56,874 nucleotides of DNA, from NCBI GenBank assembly GCA_030647115.1, contig JAUSJZ010000040.1:1-56874 (forward strand). Direction: 5' to 3'. The position numbers were made by a program, and so were the translations under genes. How positions within the stretch are numbered: the first letter of the stretch is position 1; each line of letters opens with the position of its first letter. Under the pieces are notes generated by a model. It did not search any database. It saw nothing but the letters and a program-made list of their open reading frames with translations, and was not told where the DNA came from. The stretch is from a bacterium. Lineage in GTDB: Bacteria > Patescibacteriota > UBA1384 > CAILIB01 > JAUSJZ01. Shown here piece by piece: positions 42,470 to 51,069 of the stretch.

Positions 42470-45193
42470 TTAAGAGTGGTTTTCGTCAGCTTTGGCATAT
42501 TTTAAATGACTGACAACAGACAAATAAACTAGAATTAGGAGTGATGACAGGGTTACTATTAACCCAACATGATAAAATTTTTCTGTTCTGTAAGACCATC
42601 TTATGGTGTTGTCGGTTGCATCATTAATTGTTGCTAAACCATAGTAATTCCCGGCGATGAGTTTACCTGTAGATGGTATCCAATCTCTGTCGTATTGCAT
42701 CTGCATATTAACAATCCCTTTTGATAATCCACTCATTATTACTTCAGTGTTTGAGCTGTCATTGAATTCTTTAATAAATGAAGATTGAATGTTGCTACTC
42801 TGTTTCTGGAGTTGATTGACATAACGTTCGACTTCTACTTTTGTTGTTAAGAATGCATCAGAAGGTACTAGCAGAACTTTTTCTATCGTTAGAGAACCCT
42901 TATCTGTCTCTTCTATTTTAAAACTGCTGTCGGTAGTTGTTATATTAATAGGCCCTACTATATGCCAGTTATTGATAACTGGTGAGTCTTTTTTATTAGA
43001 GTCTAATTCAATAAGAGTCTGTTCATTCATGGCTACTTTACCCTTACCCCATCTATTAAATGCTTGCACATATTTTACAAAAACGTAGTAGCTTTGATTG
43101 TCTTTTATTTTATCTTCAAGCGAATAGCTGATCGTATCGGGCACATTTGTCACTATAACCGAACCAGTCTGAGTCAGTATTCCTGATTCGCTAGTTAGGC
43201 TTTTAATACTACCTAGTGCAGACCACCCAATTTCCTCAGGCAAAATCTTTCTTTTTAATATTGGCTTAATTTCATATTGGTCACTAAATACCCTACCTAA
43301 TAAATCGTCTATTGTATAATTATTTTGAATAATCAGATTGCAGGTAATACATTTTTTTAAAATATCTAGCGGATCATTCTCCTGCTGATTAAGCATTACC
43401 ACCGGTTTATTTTGATATGTCTTATAGAAATTTAAATCACCTACCAACAGTATTCCGTTTTCATTGGAGACGGCTTTGAACAATTTAAGGTTTTTATAAA
43501 TTTCATATCCAACTGGTGCACTGTCAATTTTAATAAAATCTTTATCATCTCTTATGGCGTCGTTTATTTTTTTTACTATGTCCTTGTCGAGAACAGAACT
43601 ATCCACTATAAACAACTCTGCACCGGTGTTTTTCAACATATTTAACCCTTCGACCTGATTCGTATTTAGAACACCCATTGCGTATCGTAAATATTGACTG
43701 ATGAGTCCAAAAGTACTATTTATGGTGACATTTTCACCATTCAGTCTAAGCATTGAATCATATGGTGTTTTATAGATACTGCCAGTTTTTATTTGTGGAG
43801 ACCAATCGTAACCGGTAGCAATATCTTGATTTTGCGGTAAATAAATAACTCTGGTTCGACTGGAATAGTTCTCTTTTAACCAATCATTTAACTTAAAATA
43901 CTTAGTTGGTACGTCTATCGCTTTGATTCTCTCATTGGCATTTCCTCGCAAAATAACCGGACATGCCCAAATAAATAATAAGATCATACTTAATGCAAAA
44001 ATAAATTTCTTTGGTTTCTGCTTACAAAGAATCTCCAATATTGCCGCTAGGCCTATGGCATAGGCTAACACGACAAATATTTCATACCTGGTTACCGATC
44101 TATTGAAGTTCATTAAAGGCAGGTGTTGAAAAAAATAATAATTAATTTTGGCAAATGGTACACCAGTACCAACTGCAAATACGCCAGCTGCTAACGCCGT
44201 TATTATTAAGATTTTTTTATACCTTATTTTTCCCCAAAAAAGACCAAACCAAGCAAGTATAATTACTAAAACAAGTGGAACAATTGTTATTTCTCCAGCA
44301 GACATTGAGGGACTCCCCGTTATTATATCCTTCCACTTATTTGTCATTGGATAGCTAGTATTAATAGATTCTGTTGCTTCATTACCAATGTTGTGATTCA
44401 ACTTTAAGGGGAAGAGAACATAGGCCATCAATAGCAATAACCACATAATTGTTAATGCAGTTATTTTAAACAGTTTTTTTAGTACAATTGTGTTTCCTTG
44501 TTTTTTAAATTTAATAATCGTAACAATAAAATAAATAATTGTCCCATAACTGACGATAACCAAAGTTCCAATACCGGCAGTAAAAAGTAATGAATATAAT
44601 AATATTAGTTGATAGTGATAATACTTGATTGTTAATTTATTACCATCTGATAATGCTTTAGTAAAATAATACAATGTAGATATTAACAACAATATTAATC
44701 CTTGTTCTAAACTGTAAACAATGCCCACAAACATATAGGAAACAGCTTTATAGGGTACCAATACAAAATAACTGGCCGCAACGAAAGATAATAAATACAG
44801 ATTTTTTCTAAAACCAAATACTGGTAATAACCTCAAAATAGCTAAATACTGGACAATGATAGTGCCTACATAAAATATTCCAAAACCATACCGACCAAAT
44901 ACTTGCTGTAATAGAGCTATAAAACCAAAAAATGGTAAAAATAATGGAAAACTGTAAGTAAATATATCTGGTAGACCAGGGTTGATATAAATAGAATGGG
45001 TTGAATATCCGAGTGAGGCATTAGTGGCCCACGCATGTCGCCATACTTTCAACCAAGAACCAATATCGTATGATGATTTTATTTCGCCGCCAATGACGAC
45101 ATCTCCTCTGAAAAGTTCGCTGACAATAATATAACCAACGATTGCTGCTGCAATCACATATAGAACTAATGACCAGCTAGGTGTCTTTCTCAT
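42470..45193 (-). CDS. Large AftD/YfhO-like membrane protein, AT-rich (907 residues)
   Basis: An N-terminal helix, then an outside loop with IGGEIKSSYDIGSWLKVWRH, about 11 further helices, and the segment PLMNFNRSVTRYEIFVVLAYA in the position of the FRDPAKFF motif. A roughly 450-residue extracytoplasmic region and a last helix near 880 follow. The plan matches the 883-965-residue proteins above, but codon use is markedly more AT-rich than in any neighbour, which suggests transfer. It overlaps the upstream GT4 gene by 17 bases. Confidence 0.75.
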   Translation of the reverse strand: MRKTPSWSLVLYVIAAAIVGYIIVSELFRGDVVIGGEIKSSYDIGSWLKVWRHAWATNASLGYSTHSIYINPGLPDIFTYSFPLFLPFFGFIALLQQVFGRYGFGIFYVGTIIVQYLAILRLLPVFGFRKNLYLLSFVAASYFVLVPYKAVSYMFVGIVYSLEQGLILLLISTLYYFTKALSDGNKLTIKYYHYQLILLYSLLFTAGIGTLVIVSYGTIIYFIVTIIKFKKQGNTIVLKKLFKITALTIMWLLLLMAYVLFPLKLNHNIGNEATESINTSYPMTNKWKDIITGSPSMSAGEITIVPLVLVIILAWFGLFWGKIRYKKILIITALAAGVFAVGTGVPFAKINYYFFQHLPLMNFNRSVTRYEIFVVLAYAIGLAAILEILCKQKPKKFIFALSMILLFIWACPVILRGNANERIKAIDVPTKYFKLNDWLKENYSSRTRVIYLPQNQDIATGYDWSPQIKTGSIYKTPYDSMLRLNGENVTINSTFGLISQYLRYAMGVLNTNQVEGLNMLKNTGAELFIVDSSVLDKDIVKKINDAIRDDKDFIKIDSAPVGYEIYKNLKLFKAVSNENGILLVGDLNFYKTYQNKPVVMLNQQENDPLDILKKCITCNLIIQNNYTIDDLLGRVFSDQYEIKPILKRKILPEEIGWSALGSIKSLTSESGILTQTGSVIVTNVPDTISYSLEDKIKDNQSYYVFVKYVQAFNRWGKGKVAMNEQTLIELDSNKKDSPVINNWHIVGPINITTTDSSFKIEETDKGSLTIEKVLLVPSDAFLTTKVEVERYVNQLQKQSSNIQSSFIKEFNDSSNTEVIMSGLSKGIVNMQMQYDRDWIPSTGKLIAGNYYGLATINDATDNTIRWSYRTEKFYHVGLIVTLSSLLILVYLSVVSHLKYAKADENHS

Positions 45194-46304
45194 TGGTTGA
45201 GTTCACTACATTGTTGATTGCCCGGTCTAAGGCAGCCTCTGTCTTATCCCAGGTTCTGGTCTGACTGACTTCCCAGGCCTGCTGACGTAATCGAGCGTAT
45301 TTGGTCGGGTTTTGCCACAACTCCACCACCGACTCGGCCAGCGCCGCCGGATTATTACTTTTACTCAACAACCCCGTTTGATTGTGTAGATTACTGTCTC
45401 TAACCCCGGCGATATTATAGGTAACTCCGACCGTGCCTAGGGCATTGGCCTCCGGTACCGTCAGACCCCAACCTTCTTTGATGGAGGTAATCAAGACCAG
45501 ATGGGCTCGCTGCATCAACTCCTTTTTCTGGTCGGTCGAGACAAACCCCCAGAATTTAACCTGTTTCAAAATGCCTAACCGCTCTGCCAGTCGTTGTAAG
45601 TACTGTTCATACATCTTCACACCACTTCCTAAAATCCATAATTTTGCTTCTGGTACTTCTTTAACCACCTGCTGCAAGGTCTGTAGGGCATGGTCGGGTC
45701 GCTTGAGGGGCACTAATCGGGCGGCGAAGATAAGAGTCAGCTCTTTCTCTTTGGTGGCAAGGGCTGGCAGTTTGGCGAGCGGTTTGGTGTCACAGGCCAG
45801 TGGTAGGGTGACTATTAGTGCCCGATAACCAAATTGCCGCAAATCGGCCGTCGTTGAGGAAGAGATGGAGACCGCCGGTACATCGCGATATTGTCGAATA
45901 AAACTTGGCTCTAACCACTGATAGAGATAACCGAACGGCCACGGTAGCATAAATTTGGCAATCGGGCCGGCCACTTCGTTGGCGTAGAACAAGACCGGAC
46001 ACTTAGCCCAACGGGGAGCAAAAAATGGCAGACCGTGAGTTTGGTCTATTATGAGGTCAATTTCGGTCGAATGTTGGCGGTACCATCGTTTGGCAGAGCC
46101 TTGCACCGTTAACGGACCCCCGGCCCGAATTACCTTGATGCCATCTAGGGTCTCTTCGGCTTTGGCACCGGTGTAGGTCATGGCAAACCAGGTAACGCTA
46201 TCACCCAACTTAATTCGGTGTTTCAACAACTCACCGACAATATACTCGGCGCCGCCGCTTTTGGGGTTTTTGGGATCGCGCCAATTTAGAAGTAGGATCT
46301 GCAC
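45177..46304 (-). CDS. GT4-family glycosyltransferase
   Basis: 375 residues. ILLLNWRDPKNPKSGGAEYIV at the N-terminus is a common start of this subfamily. Further signs are LIFAARLVPLKRPDHALQ, WGFVSTDQKKELM and SIKEGWGLTVPEANALGTVGV. It lies 4 bases after gmhB and overlaps the AT-rich membrane protein gene. It is a candidate for using the nucleotide-heptose made by its upstream neighbours. Confidence 0.92.
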   Translation of the reverse strand: MQILLLNWRDPKNPKSGGAEYIVGELLKHRIKLGDSVTWFAMTYTGAKAEETLDGIKVIRAGGPLTVQGSAKRWYRQHSTEIDLIIDQTHGLPFFAPRWAKCPVLFYANEVAGPIAKFMLPWPFGYLYQWLEPSFIRQYRDVPAVSISSSTTADLRQFGYRALIVTLPLACDTKPLAKLPALATKEKELTLIFAARLVPLKRPDHALQTLQQVVKEVPEAKLWILGSGVKMYEQYLQRLAERLGILKQVKFWGFVSTDQKKELMQRAHLVLITSIKEGWGLTVPEANALGTVGVTYNIAGVRDSNLHNQTGLLSKSNNPAALAESVVELWQNPTKYARLRQQAWEVSQTRTWDKTEAALDRAINNVVNSTNEKDT

Positions 46305-46308
46305 ATTG

Positions 46309-46890
46309 TTATCGTAACAAATTAACCGCCTCTTTCATTGAGGCTACGTTTTTGGCGAATGAACAGACTTCATTCGCTGAAAATTCGTAATTAACTATTA
46401 TTAAATTATTGATACCAGCTGCTTGTCCGGCTGCTACGTCCTTTACCCGATCACCAATCACCCAGGAATTTGAGAGGTCAAGGTTGTGTTTTTGGGCTAG
46501 CTGAAGCACTAAACCGGGCGCCGGCTTACGACAACCGCAAGCTGGGTGATAGTAGTTGTGATTGACAACTCTGGCCCGATTATCACTATGCAGACAAGTC
46601 GCAACATCGGTGATGATTACCCCGAACTGTTTCAGCTGCCGGGTCATTAAATCGTTCGTTGCCACAACAATGCCCTCATGAGCAATTTTACCGTAAGCCA
46701 CACCCGGTTGATTGGTCACCACAAAGAGTGCGTAGCGTGGGTCTAATTGCTGTAATGCTTCAACTACACCATCGATAAAAACAAAATCAGCCGGTACCCG
46801 CGGGCTGTCAAAGGCCGCATCAGCGTAAGCGGGCATCGTATTGATAGTACCGTCACGATCGAGAAAGATTGCCGACTGTTTAACGGTCAT
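46309..46890 (-). CDS. gmhB: Heptose bisphosphate phosphatase, GmhB-like HAD
   Basis: 193 residues from the ATG at 46888-46890; a GTG two codons earlier is possible. HAD motif I is FLDRDGTI (9-16), motif II VVTNQPGVAYG, and the zinc-site motifs are CLHS and HPACGCRKPAPG, with GDRVKDVAAGQAAG as motif IV. GmhB removes the 1- or 7-phosphate from D-glycero-D-manno-heptose bisphosphate. Histidinol-phosphate phosphatases share the fold, but the neighbours gmhA and hddA favour heptose. Confidence 0.88.
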   Translation of the reverse strand: MTVKQSAIFLDRDGTINTMPAYADAAFDSPRVPADFVFIDGVVEALQQLDPRYALFVVTNQPGVAYGKIAHEGIVVATNDLMTRQLKQFGVIITDVATCLHSDNRARVVNHNYYHPACGCRKPAPGLVLQLAQKHNLDLSNSWVIGDRVKDVAAGQAAGINNLIIVNYEFSANEVCSFAKNVASMKEAVNLLR

Positions 46891-46899
46891 TGTCACGAA

Positions 46900-47973
46900 T
46901 TATATACGATTAGCGCCGCCCGGCTGCTTAGCCAGACTAACGTTTTTACAGTGCCAGACGGCGTTATCTTCTTCAGAATATTCAATGATACGCTGTCGCG
47001 TCTCGGGGTCGTCACACAAGATTAAGAAACAACCGCCGCCGCCCGCTCCCATAATGCGTATCAGTTTTACCGCCTCTAAATCACGAACCCGATTGTAAAA
47101 CGGTTGGGCGTGGGCGGGAATAACACCCGGGTCCATGGTAATTTTCAGCTCCCAAGACTGCTTGGCCGCCGCAGCGAAACGATCAATCTGGTAATCGACC
47201 AGCGCTCGGGCGGCATCACGAGTCATTTCAGACATCTGTCGCATCAGCGCCACACTCGGTTTCTGGCCGTCAATGTGTTGCGCGGCCGTTGCCATCCGTT
47301 CGTTAATGCGAAAGATCATCAAAGAATCAGATAGCCAAGCGACCGACTCGGCCGGAAAAGTATAGGCCTCTTCGTAAACGGGTCTAGTGTAAACCCAACC
47401 GCTAACATCCACCGCCCGTCTAATGGGCATGGAGATGAGGGGTGAACCGGTGAGATTGATAGCCAACGAGCCTAGATAATCTTGTACGCCATTGCTTTTA
47501 CCTAAAGATAAATTGTTTTCGGTCGGGCCGGTTTCGAGAAAAGCGGCGAGGCGCACCTCATCTTGGGGGGATAGCGGTACCGACCAGTGTTTCCAAGACC
47601 AGAGGGCGTGATTGAGCGAGAGCATGAGGGCGCAAGAACCACCGAGACCCATCTGGGCCGGTACGTCGGCGTTGACATCAATCTGGCACGGGCCGACTTT
47701 GTGGTGGAGTACGGCTGCCCGCACGTAATCGTGTTTAATGTCGTGGGGGTCAGCCACCGTATCGCGGGTGTCGCCCGCTTTGACGAAATAAGTGCGGTTA
47801 TCGTAAGAATGGTAGATTCTGGTCTCGACGGCCCACTGCAGCGCCACGGCCAGCATAAAACCATCGACACCGTAATCAATAATGGCGTCACGGCGATCCA
47901 TACTACCCAAACTGGCCCGCACGCTTTTGCCCGCCCGAATGCCGTTCATGTGGATTGATTCGCGATAACTCAT
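46900..47973 (-). CDS. hddA: GHMP kinase, heptose-7-phosphate kinase (HddA-like)
   Basis: 357 residues from the ATG at 47971-47973. The ATP loop PAQMGLGGSCALMLSL (105-120) is the GHMP signature, and IMGAGGGGCFLIL near the C-terminus is the third motif. This GHMP group contains D-glycero-alpha-D-manno-heptose 7-phosphate kinase. It is followed 9 bases on by gmhB and is divergent from gmhA, so the three successive enzymes are together. Fucokinase-type activity is a less likely alternative. Confidence 0.87.
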   Translation of the reverse strand: MSYRESIHMNGIRAGKSVRASLGSMDRRDAIIDYGVDGFMLAVALQWAVETRIYHSYDNRTYFVKAGDTRDTVADPHDIKHDYVRAAVLHHKVGPCQIDVNADVPAQMGLGGSCALMLSLNHALWSWKHWSVPLSPQDEVRLAAFLETGPTENNLSLGKSNGVQDYLGSLAINLTGSPLISMPIRRAVDVSGWVYTRPVYEEAYTFPAESVAWLSDSLMIFRINERMATAAQHIDGQKPSVALMRQMSEMTRDAARALVDYQIDRFAAAAKQSWELKITMDPGVIPAHAQPFYNRVRDLEAVKLIRIMGAGGGGCFLILCDDPETRQRIIEYSEEDNAVWHCKNVSLAKQPGGANRI

Positions 47974-48036
47974 AGCCACAGCTTAGCCGAAACGTTATTA
48001 ATTTGCTACTATAAAAGCCAATCACTAATTTAATTT

Positions 48037-48612
48037 ATGGAAAACGCCACTCCTCAAACCTTCGTCAATGAGTATTTTGATAGCTTTGCCCGTCTAGTGA
48101 CCGAGGCCAAAACCCTGGCGCCCGATCTCAACACCGCTAAACACGTCTTACAAACCGCCGGTGAAAACGGCCAGACCATCTATCTTGTCGGTAACGGTGG
48201 CAGCGCCGCCATGGCTAGTCACCTCGCGGTTGATCTAACCAAAAGCGCCAAACTGCGAGCGATGACCTTTAACGACTCCTCCCTTTTTACCTGTTTAGCG
48301 AACGATCGTGGCCACGAAAACTGGATGGCCGAAGCAATCAGACACTACGGACGACCCAATGATGTTTTAATTGCCATCTCCTCTTCCGGCAACTCGGCCA
48401 ACGTGCGCAATGCCTGCGTTGCCGCCAAAGAGCTAAACTTCGCTCACGTTATCACTTTCTCCGGTTTCAAGGCGGACAATCCCTTGCGTCAGCTAGGTGA
48501 TCTCAATTTTTATGTCTCCGATTCGGGCTACAATCACGTCGAAAATATGCATCAGTTCCTGTTAACGTCGATTGTTGACCTCATTATCGGTAAGAGAGAG
48601 TACTCCTCGTAA
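48037..48612 (+). CDS. gmhA: Phosphoheptose isomerase (GmhA-like SIS protein)
   Basis: 191 residues, the family length. The SIS domain shows LVGNGGSAAMASHLAVDL (50-67), FTCLANDRGHENW, LIAISSSGNSANV and the C-terminal active-site segment VENMHQFLLTSIVDLI. GmhA converts sedoheptulose 7-phosphate to D-glycero-D-manno-heptose 7-phosphate. TACTAT at 48007-48012 is a possible -10 box. No ribosome site is visible. Divergent from hddA. Confidence 0.93.
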   Translation: MENATPQTFVNEYFDSFARLVTEAKTLAPDLNTAKHVLQTAGENGQTIYLVGNGGSAAMASHLAVDLTKSAKLRAMTFNDSSLFTCLANDRGHENWMAEAIRHYGRPNDVLIAISSSGNSANVRNACVAAKELNFAHVITFSGFKADNPLRQLGDLNFYVSDSGYNHVENMHQFLLTSIVDLIIGKREYSS

Positions 48613-48639
48613 AAAAAGGTCCCGCGGGGTGCGGGTACC
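48611..48639 (-). terminator. Strong intrinsic terminator of the 57-residue gene
   Basis: On the minus strand, GGT-A-CCCGC pairs with GCGGG-ACC (one bulged base, 5-base loop) and is followed by seven T. It sits at the convergent end of gmhA. Confidence 0.85.
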
Positions 48640-48661
48640 TTGAGAACGGTCGAGCTCGAAC

Positions 48662-48835
48662 CTACAGCTTCGACTCGAAGAGGTCGCAGTGCAGGTGCGG
48701 TCGGTGCTCGGCGACGGCTTCGGAGATAGCGGTCAGGTCGGTGCCTTTCAGCTGGTTGACCTGCTGCCAGGCCTCGACCACCACCTTGTCGGCCGCCGGC
48801 CCTTCCACGAGAGCCAGAAAGTGTTCAGCATTCAC
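48662..48835 (-). CDS. Unknown 57-residue protein with complete expression signals
   Basis: From a GTG at 48833-48835. GGAGGA lies 7 bases upstream, a near-perfect promoter lies before it, and a terminator lies 23 bases after the stop. The product begins MNAEHFLALVEGPAADKVVV and ends in CDLFESKL. It is acidic, largely helical in pattern, with one Trp and one Cys, and no membrane or signal segment. No family recognised. The complete set of signals makes it a convincing gene despite its length. Confidence 0.75.
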   Translation of the reverse strand: MNAEHFLALVEGPAADKVVVEAWQQVNQLKGTDLTAISEAVAEHRPHLHCDLFESKL

Positions 48836-48857
48836 GGCGTTTTCCTCCGATTAAGCT

Positions 48858-48886
48858 AATATAGCCGCTTTGGCCACGCCTGACAA
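48858..48886 (-). promoter_or_regulatory. Promoter of the 57-residue gene
   Basis: TTGTCA (48886-48881), exactly 17 bases, TATATT (48863-48858) on the minus strand. The CCACGC / GCGTGG inverted repeat at 48874-48895 brackets the -35 box and could be an operator. Confidence 0.75.
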
Positions 48887-48900
48887 ATAGCGTGGTTTTT
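48874..48900 (+). terminator. Plus-strand hairpin with T-run
   Basis: CCACGC (48874-48879) and GCGTGG (48890-48895) form a stem with a 10-base loop, followed by TTTTT (48896-48900). On the plus strand this looks like a terminator that would stop transcription from gmhA before it enters the opposing GT2 gene. Confidence 0.5.
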
Positions 48901-48901
48901 G

Positions 48902-49648
48902 TTACTTGCCGACCAGTTTAAAGTGCGGCTGATCGTAGTAGTGCAATATATGTAAGCGATACCAGACGGCCAGCATGTCATTAAACATTTTACGGATGGC
49001 TTTCAGGTTAGCCGCCCCACCACCGGCATCGTTAAAGTGCATATTCACCGGTGCCTCAAAGAACCGCTTGTAGCCCAGTTTTTTGGCAATCACCAACAAC
49101 TCCAAATCAAAGGCGTACTGCTTGACCGTAGCTCGGGGCATGACATCCTCAATTAGCTTCCGCTTGGCCACTTTCAAACCGGTCTGGGTGTCACTGACAT
49201 CGAGCCGAAAGAGCAGCCGAATCAGCATGCGCCAACCCCAACTGAAGATACGGCGCGATTTGGGGTAATTTACCTTACTGGCCGGGTGCACTTTACTACC
49301 CACCACAATATCGGCATCAAAGATCTCGAGCAGTTTAACGAACCGGTCAATATGATCGGGGTGAAAGTCACCGCCGGCATCAAAGAAGGTGACAATCTCA
49401 CCCTGACTGTGTTTGACTCCATAATAGATGGCGTAGCCCTTGCCGCGGTTGGGAGTGTAAGAGAGCACCCGCAGGTAAGAGCAGTTGACCGTTTTGGCTT
49501 TGGCGGCCGTCTCGTCGGGGCTGCCATCAACGACCACAATTATCTCTTTTGAATAGTCCAGTTTATCGAGCTCATCACGAAGATTGCGAATCGTTCGGGC
49601 AATGTTCGCCTCTTCTTTATAGGCCGGTATAATAACCGATAATTTCAT
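48902..49648 (-). CDS. GT2 glycosyltransferase, DPM1-like
   Basis: 248 residues. KLSVIIPAYKEEANI, VVVDGSPDET, NRGKGYAIYYGV and FFDAGGDFH (the metal site, with GG between the two Asp residues) give the GT-A core. DTQTGLKVAKRKLIE and FDLELLVIAKKLGYK are typical of polyprenyl-phosphate sugar synthases. No C-terminal membrane helix is present. Its start overlaps the UDP-glucose dehydrogenase stop by one base (TAATG), so it belongs to the UDP-xylose operon. Confidence 0.92.
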   Translation of the reverse strand: MKLSVIIPAYKEEANIARTIRNLRDELDKLDYSKEIIVVVDGSPDETAAKAKTVNCSYLRVLSYTPNRGKGYAIYYGVKHSQGEIVTFFDAGGDFHPDHIDRFVKLLEIFDADIVVGSKVHPASKVNYPKSRRIFSWGWRMLIRLLFRLDVSDTQTGLKVAKRKLIEDVMPRATVKQYAFDLELLVIAKKLGYKRFFEAPVNMHFNDAGGGAANLKAIRKMFNDMLAVWYRLHILHYYDQPHFKLVGK

Positions 49649-51069
49649 TAGAATCGGGGGGTAGCCGCGTCAGACCAGACCGGTTGTGGGGTGAGGGTGG
49701 CTGTATCAGTTGTAGCAGAAATGGGGACATTGACGCTAGTGTTTACACCGGTATCAACCCGCGGACGACCGATGGAGGCGTAGGTAAACCCTTCGGCCGC
49801 CATCTCGTGCGGCTCGTAGACGTTACGGGTGTCAAAGATTACGGGCGCGCGCATTAACTTCTTCATCGTCACCTTGTCGAGCGAGATAAACTCATTCCAC
49901 TCGGTCAAAATCATCAAGGCGTCGGCGTCAGTGATAGCCTCGTAGGGGTTTGGATGATAATTTACGTCTTTAAATAACTCCCGGGCTTTCTCTTGGGCTA
50001 CCGGGTCAAAGGCGTGAATTTCGGCCCCTTTAGCCTGCAGTGCCGGAATCACCGTGGTCGAAGCGGCATCGCGCAGATCGTCGGTTTCGGGTTTGAAAGC
50101 CAGCCCCCAGATAGCCACTCTCTTACCCGCCACCGAGCCCATCAGCTCTTCCAGTCGTGGCACTAACAGTTGGCGGTGCTCGTTGTTAACAACATCAACC
50201 ATGCGTAACACTTTCAAATCGACCCCGTGGTCAGCGGCGATGGAGACGATTCCTCTGATATCTTTGGGAAAACACGAACCGCCGTAACCGGGGCCGGCGG
50301 CTAAAAAGGCCTGTTTGCCGATGCGGCGGTCAAGTTTCATGCCCTCACTCACCTTTTCAATATCGGCCCCGACCTTTTCACAGAGCCACGACAAATTGTT
50401 GATAAAACTGATACTCATGGCCAAGAAAGAGTTAGAGGCGTACTTGATCATCTCGGCCGTCTGCACGTCGGTAAACAAGATGGGCGCATCAAAAGGGCGG
50501 TATAGCTCTTCCATCACGGCCCGACTACCCGGGTGACCGTCACCGATAACAATGCGGTCGGGATGCAGACAGTCACTCACCGCCTGACCTTCACGCAAAA
50601 ACTCGGGGTTAGAGACGACATCAAAATCGCCCCGGTAGTTGGTACTGATAATCTCTCGGACTTGGTTGGCGGTACCGACCGGTACGGTGGATTTGTTGAC
50701 GATAACCCGAAAGAACTGCTGCTCGGACGGCAACGAAGCCAGCGCTCGGCCCACATCGGTACTCGCCGCTCGCATGGAGCTCATATCAACCGAACCGTCA
50801 TCGGCCGAAGGGGTATCGACCGCGTTAAAGATTACCTGGGCCTCGCGTACCGCTTCGAGATGCTCGGTGGTAAAGTGCAGGCGAGAGGCCGCAATGTTAC
50901 GGGTGATCAGTTCGGCTAAACCCGGTTCGTAAATAGGGGACTTGCCTTCTCGCAACAAGGCTATCTTGGCGGCATTGATATCCACACAAATAACGTTGTT
51001 GCCGAGTTCGGCGAAGATGGTACCCGTGACCAAACCGACGTAACCGGTACCGATAATGGCGATGTTCAT
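49648..51069 (-). CDS. UDP-glucose 6-dehydrogenase
   Basis: 473 residues. The NAD site is GTGYVGL (7-13), the linker KSTVPVGT (126-133), and the catalytic Cys266 lies in GGSCFPKD. The C-terminal UDP-binding domain contains WGLAFKPETDDLRDA. The last 40 residues are a Thr/Ser/Pro-rich extension. The enzyme oxidises UDP-glucose to UDP-glucuronate, the substrate of the adjacent decarboxylase. It overlaps that gene as ATGA. Confidence 0.96.
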   Translation of the reverse strand: MNIAIIGTGYVGLVTGTIFAELGNNVICVDINAAKIALLREGKSPIYEPGLAELITRNIAASRLHFTTEHLEAVREAQVIFNAVDTPSADDGSVDMSSMRAASTDVGRALASLPSEQQFFRVIVNKSTVPVGTANQVREIISTNYRGDFDVVSNPEFLREGQAVSDCLHPDRIVIGDGHPGSRAVMEELYRPFDAPILFTDVQTAEMIKYASNSFLAMSISFINNLSWLCEKVGADIEKVSEGMKLDRRIGKQAFLAAGPGYGGSCFPKDIRGIVSIAADHGVDLKVLRMVDVVNNEHRQLLVPRLEELMGSVAGKRVAIWGLAFKPETDDLRDAASTTVIPALQAKGAEIHAFDPVAQEKARELFKDVNYHPNPYEAITDADALMILTEWNEFISLDKVTMKKLMRAPVIFDTRNVYEPHEMAAEGFTYASIGRPRVDTGVNTSVNVPISATTDTATLTPQPVWSDAATPRF

